From NCBI GenBank assembly GCA_903854805.1, contig CAINXK010000426.1, positions 1 to 6,180 of the forward strand: a stretch of DNA of 6,180 nucleotides, in the 5' to 3' direction. The notes under the pieces are model-generated. The model had not been told where the DNA came from and did no database searches. It saw only the letters and a program-made list of their open reading frames with translations. Positions within the stretch are counted from its first letter, which is position 1. Every line of letters starts with the position of its first letter. The position numbers and the translations under genes were made by a program. This document shows positions 4,175 to 6,180 of this stretch, piece after piece. The stretch is from an uncultured Anaerolineae bacterium (lineage in GTDB: Bacteria; Chloroflexota; Anaerolineae; Anaerolineales; Villigracilaceae).

Positions 4175-4846
4175 TTAAAGGTTGAGGAAAGCCGGTTGAA
4201 AGGCTTCCAGTGCTGGCAGGTAAACACCAGACATACGTTTGTAAAGCTCCATTACCAGGTCAACATCGTTGCCTGCATATTTGCGAAGTGTCTCGCGGTC
4301 CATGTTGGCTACTTGAGAACCATCCAACTCAGGTAACGGGTTGGGAATTCCGTAGCGTTTACAAACCCATTTCAGTCCTTTGGCTGGGCCCCAGTTGTAT
4401 AGGATCGCCATCAGATCAATAGTGGGCTCAGTGCGGAACTTGGCCAGCTGAGGCTGCCTTGGAACCTGGATGCCCAGTGCGAAAGATCGTTTGAGCAGGT
4501 AGGGCAGGTCGAAACCCAGGATGTTGTAGCCGCAGGAGCGGCCATCCGTTTTTGCATATGCCTTCCAGAACCAGCGGATCAGATCAGATTCGGTATGGGT
4601 TTCAGGATCATCAACCAGATGAACTTCCACCTGGCTGCCGAGTCCAAATTGCATCGAGATCGCGATGACCTGACCGAGATCGGCGTCCAGGGGAGCCTGG
4701 GAGACCTGCTCAGCCTTTTTCTCCAGAATATATTGTGCGATTTTGTCGCTATCTTTGTAGTTGGCAGGGGCGCTCGGCTCCGGTAGAAATACCAACGCTT
4801 CAGGATTGGTGCTGGTCTCGATGTCGAAAAACAGGATCGGTTTCAT
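4175..4846 (-). CDS. PolB-like DEDDy 3'-5' exonuclease
   Basis: This stand-alone exonuclease domain related to the proofreading domain of family B polymerases removes nucleotides from DNA 3' ends with two metal ions. In its 223 residues all DEDDy motifs are visible: Exo I FFDIET (D8, E10), Exo II GYNILGFDLPYL (N108, D113) and Exo III KYAGNDVDL (Y190, D194). IDLMAILYNWG and LKWVCKRYGI between motifs II and III are typical of this predicted PolB-exonuclease group (Pfam DNA_pol_B_exo2). No polymerase domain is attached, as expected for the group. AAGGAG precedes the ATG with spacing 6. It starts 19 nt after the radC stop, in one operon with radC and the acidic protein. The protein looks intact and active. 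Confidence 0.88.
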   Translation of the reverse strand: MKPILFFDIETSTNPEALVFLPEPSAPANYKDSDKIAQYILEKKAEQVSQAPLDADLGQVIAISMQFGLGSQVEVHLVDDPETHTESDLIRWFWKAYAKTDGRSCGYNILGFDLPYLLKRSFALGIQVPRQPQLAKFRTEPTIDLMAILYNWGPAKGLKWVCKRYGIPNPLPELDGSQVANMDRETLRKYAGNDVDLVMELYKRMSGVYLPALEAFQPAFLNL

Positions 4847-4865
4847 GTCATTCTCCTTGTGTTGC

Positions 4866-5585
4866 TTATGAAAAGCCTAAACCGCGTTCTTTAAGCGAGA
4901 CCCAACGGGAGAGGCCGATTACAAGATGGTCCAGAACAGACACATCGAGGAGTTTTCCGGCTTGAACTGTGGCCCGGGTAACTGCCACATCGTCAGGACT
5001 GGGTGTCGGATCGGTAGATGGGTGATTGTGGGCGACCAGGATGGCTGCGGCATTGCGCTGCAGTGCAGGTTTGAAGAGTTCACCGATGCGCACCTGGGAT
5101 GAATTGAGACTGCCGTGATACACCTCGACTACATCAAGAACATGATTGCGGGTATCAAGTACCATCACCATCAGGTATTCTTGTTCACGGTGAGCCAGGA
5201 TAGGCATCAGGATCTGGGCTGCGTCAGCCGGAGACTGAATCGTTGGCCGTTCATCCTCAGGTTGTAACAATTTGCGACCGAGAGCCAGTGCAACTTTGAG
5301 CCGTAAGGCGGTCAGGTTGCTGATCCCATCGGTTTTTGCAATCTCATTGACGTGTGCCTGAGCAATTTTCTGGATCGTGCCATATTGCGCCAAAAGCCTT
5401 TCAGCGGTCTCGATCTGACTCTGGCCGCCGATGATGACGGCCAAAAGCTCAGCCAGGCTGCAGGCATCCGAATCTTTCGCCACGCGAAAGGCGGGTTGTT
5501 CGCGGATGGGTAGAAGCTGCAGGCGCGAATGGTTGTATGTGGAACCGTCGGGGTTGTCGATCAGGTAAGGCTGGATGTCGTTCAT
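4866..5585 (-). CDS. radC: RadC-family JAB/MPN (JAMM) protein
   Basis: This is a RadC homologue of 239 residues, the usual length, widely found on mobile elements; its biochemical role is unsettled and the old repair assignment is doubtful. The N-terminal helix-hairpin-helix-like part spans about 43-105 (SLAELLAVIIGG, DGISNLTALRLKVALALGRKL). The JAMM domain follows: E154 in VEVYHGSLNSS, and H186, H188, S196 and D199 in AHNHPSTDPTPSPDD. All metal-ligand positions are kept, then comes DHLVIG. ATG 5585 is chosen because AGGAG lies 6-7 bases before it; a longer in-frame TTG at 5642 lies inside the upstream hairpin. The first ~30 residues are unlike standard RadC. It leads the radC-exonuclease-acidic protein unit and sits just behind a terminator/attenuator-like structure. 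Confidence 0.92.
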   Translation of the reverse strand: MNDIQPYLIDNPDGSTYNHSRLQLLPIREQPAFRVAKDSDACSLAELLAVIIGGQSQIETAERLLAQYGTIQKIAQAHVNEIAKTDGISNLTALRLKVALALGRKLLQPEDERPTIQSPADAAQILMPILAHREQEYLMVMVLDTRNHVLDVVEVYHGSLNSSQVRIGELFKPALQRNAAAILVAHNHPSTDPTPSPDDVAVTRATVQAGKLLDVSVLDHLVIGLSRWVSLKERGLGFS

Positions 5586-5602
5586 GTCTGTCTCCTGTGA
5601 AT

Positions 5603-5639
5603 AAAAAGGGGGCAGACTCCCTTGAAGGGGGCTGCCCCC
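5603..5639 (-). terminator. Terminator (possible attenuator) upstream of radC
   Basis: In minus-strand RNA GGGGGCAG (5639-5632) pairs with CUGCCCCC (5615-5608), followed at once by UUUUU (5607-5603). This classic intrinsic terminator lies 21 bases after the upstream stop and only 17 bases before the radC start codon. No promoter fits between it and radC, so radC needs read-through or control at this site. Confidence 0.7.
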
Positions 5640-5645
5640 CAAGGG
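5619..5645 (-). promoter_or_regulatory. Alternative hairpin that would exclude the terminator
   Basis: In minus-strand RNA CCCUUG (5645-5640) can pair with CAAGGG (5624-5619), and inside it GGGGG (5639-5635) with CCCCC (5631-5627), leaving a UU bulge and a CAG loop. GGGGG is the same strand the terminator uses, so the two folds exclude each other. This resembles an antiterminator, though no sensor domain or leader peptide was identified. Confidence 0.4.
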
Positions 5646-5660
5646 GAATGTTGTGAGTAT

Positions 5661-6161
5661 TTAGATGTCCCAGGTCAGGCCCTCAGACTTGGGGGATTGT
5701 GAGATTTGGATTTGACGCCGGCGTTCATTTTCGGCCAGTTGGTTTTTGATCCGTTCGGCCTTTGCATCCAAAAAGTGACGCAGACCGCCTTGTGAACAGC
5801 GCCAGCCAAGGGTATGGGTATATTTCCCATCCCAGACTGGATCGCGAAAAGCTCTGCTTCCGCAGATGGGGCAGGGTGGCATCCCTTCAGGGTCAGGCGC
5901 GCGAAGCCCTCCGCTTTGCAGATACAAGCGGACCGCTTCGATGGCGTCGCAGTATTGGGCTCCGCAGGAGCACTCCTTGTTTTTATTGACCCGGTGATAG
6001 CGTTCCGGGCTGCCGTGGCCAAAATCAACCAGATACAGATTGCCGCTGATGGAGATCGACGGCGCAAATACCGGTGTTTCAGCAATGGCAACTCTGGCAA
6101 AGAATGTCTGCCTGCTGCTTTTCTGGAATGTCGGTTTATTCTGAACCAGTGCGGTCTTCAC
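5661..6161 (-). CDS. Hypothetical zinc-binding protein (SWIM-like plus zinc-ribbon-like)
   Basis: No named family is recognised. With the GTG at 6161 the protein has 166 residues, but the frame stays open to the right edge, so the real start may lie outside the window. Two cysteine clusters suggest zinc binding. The first, YHRVNKNKECSCGAQYCDAIEAVRLYL (C64, C66, C71), resembles a SWIM finger, but aspartate-alanine stands where the usual histidine would be. The second is C97/C100 (CPICGS) with C122 and H129 (WRCSQGGLRHF), like a zinc ribbon. The C-terminus is basic and helical (AKAERIKNQLAENERRRQ). SWIM and zinc ribbons usually bind nucleic acids or proteins. It is followed by a terminator before radC, so it may be the last gene of an upstream operon. 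Its function is unknown. Confidence 0.7.
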   Translation of the reverse strand: MKTALVQNKPTFQKSSRQTFFARVAIAETPVFAPSISISGNLYLVDFGHGSPERYHRVNKNKECSCGAQYCDAIEAVRLYLQSGGLRAPDPEGMPPCPICGSRAFRDPVWDGKYTHTLGWRCSQGGLRHFLDAKAERIKNQLAENERRRQIQISQSPKSEGLTWDI

Positions 6162-6180
6162 ACCAAGCGCCCCTTTCTGG

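Noticed and set aside
4866..5642. 258-residue version of the RadC protein starting at a TTG
   Set aside because: The TTG lies within the GC-rich hairpin with no ribosome site; ATG 5585 has AGGAG at good spacing and gives the usual RadC length.
5675..6100. 141-codon minus-strand frame overlapping the zinc-binding protein
   Set aside because: It is a shifted frame of the same DNA; the cysteine clusters and the operon-like fit belong to the 5661-6161 frame.
1..6180. CRISPR arrays, tRNA or rRNA genes, complete insertion sequence
   Set aside because: No regularly spaced repeats, cloverleaf patterns, rRNA-like stretches or transposase frames were seen on either strand.

Overview
The window looks like accessory DNA (an integrated mobile element, integrative-conjugative element or plasmid-like island) rather than housekeeping chromosome. 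It combines a tyrosine-recombinase fragment, a stray sliding-clamp gene, a RadC-family protein, a small DEDDy exonuclease, short hypothetical genes and three toxin-antitoxin (TA) loci in 6.2 kb. The recombinase fragment and the RadC/exonuclease/Zn-finger cluster resemble what I know from Anaerolineae and other Chloroflexota. That placement is an inference from protein style, not proof. No rRNA, tRNA or CRISPR array was found.

Left part (1-1250), mainly minus strand. A short gene whose strong ribosome site leads into an early in-frame TAG is followed, with a 32-nt overlap, by a DnaN (beta clamp) gene. The clamp homology ends about 140 bases from the left edge. There the DNA changes abruptly into the N-terminal part of a plus-strand XerC/D-like tyrosine recombinase, so both genes are cut at one junction.

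Middle (1250-3660). A divergent control region holds two promoters and several nested inverted repeats. It drives an orphan COG3636-type antitoxin, probably from a leaderless transcript, with no recognisable toxin beside it. Next is a complete Phd/YefM-VapC (PIN) TA pair with its own promoter, operator-like repeat and a strong terminator. Facing it are a DUF6876-like gene and an AbrB/MazE-type antitoxin followed by a decayed Doc toxin remnant. Of three TA loci, only one keeps a complete toxin.

Right part (3720-6180), minus strand. A close-packed run encodes a Zn-binding protein (possibly open at the right edge), a RadC/JAMM protein, a PolB-like DEDDy 3'-5' exonuclease and an acidic unknown protein that ends in a possible clamp-binding peptide. 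A strong terminator, able to refold into a competing hairpin, sits between the first gene and radC. The last three genes are 16 to 20 nt apart, each with a good Shine-Dalgarno, and end at a GC-rich hairpin. Together with DnaN they suggest an element-borne DNA replication/repair set.
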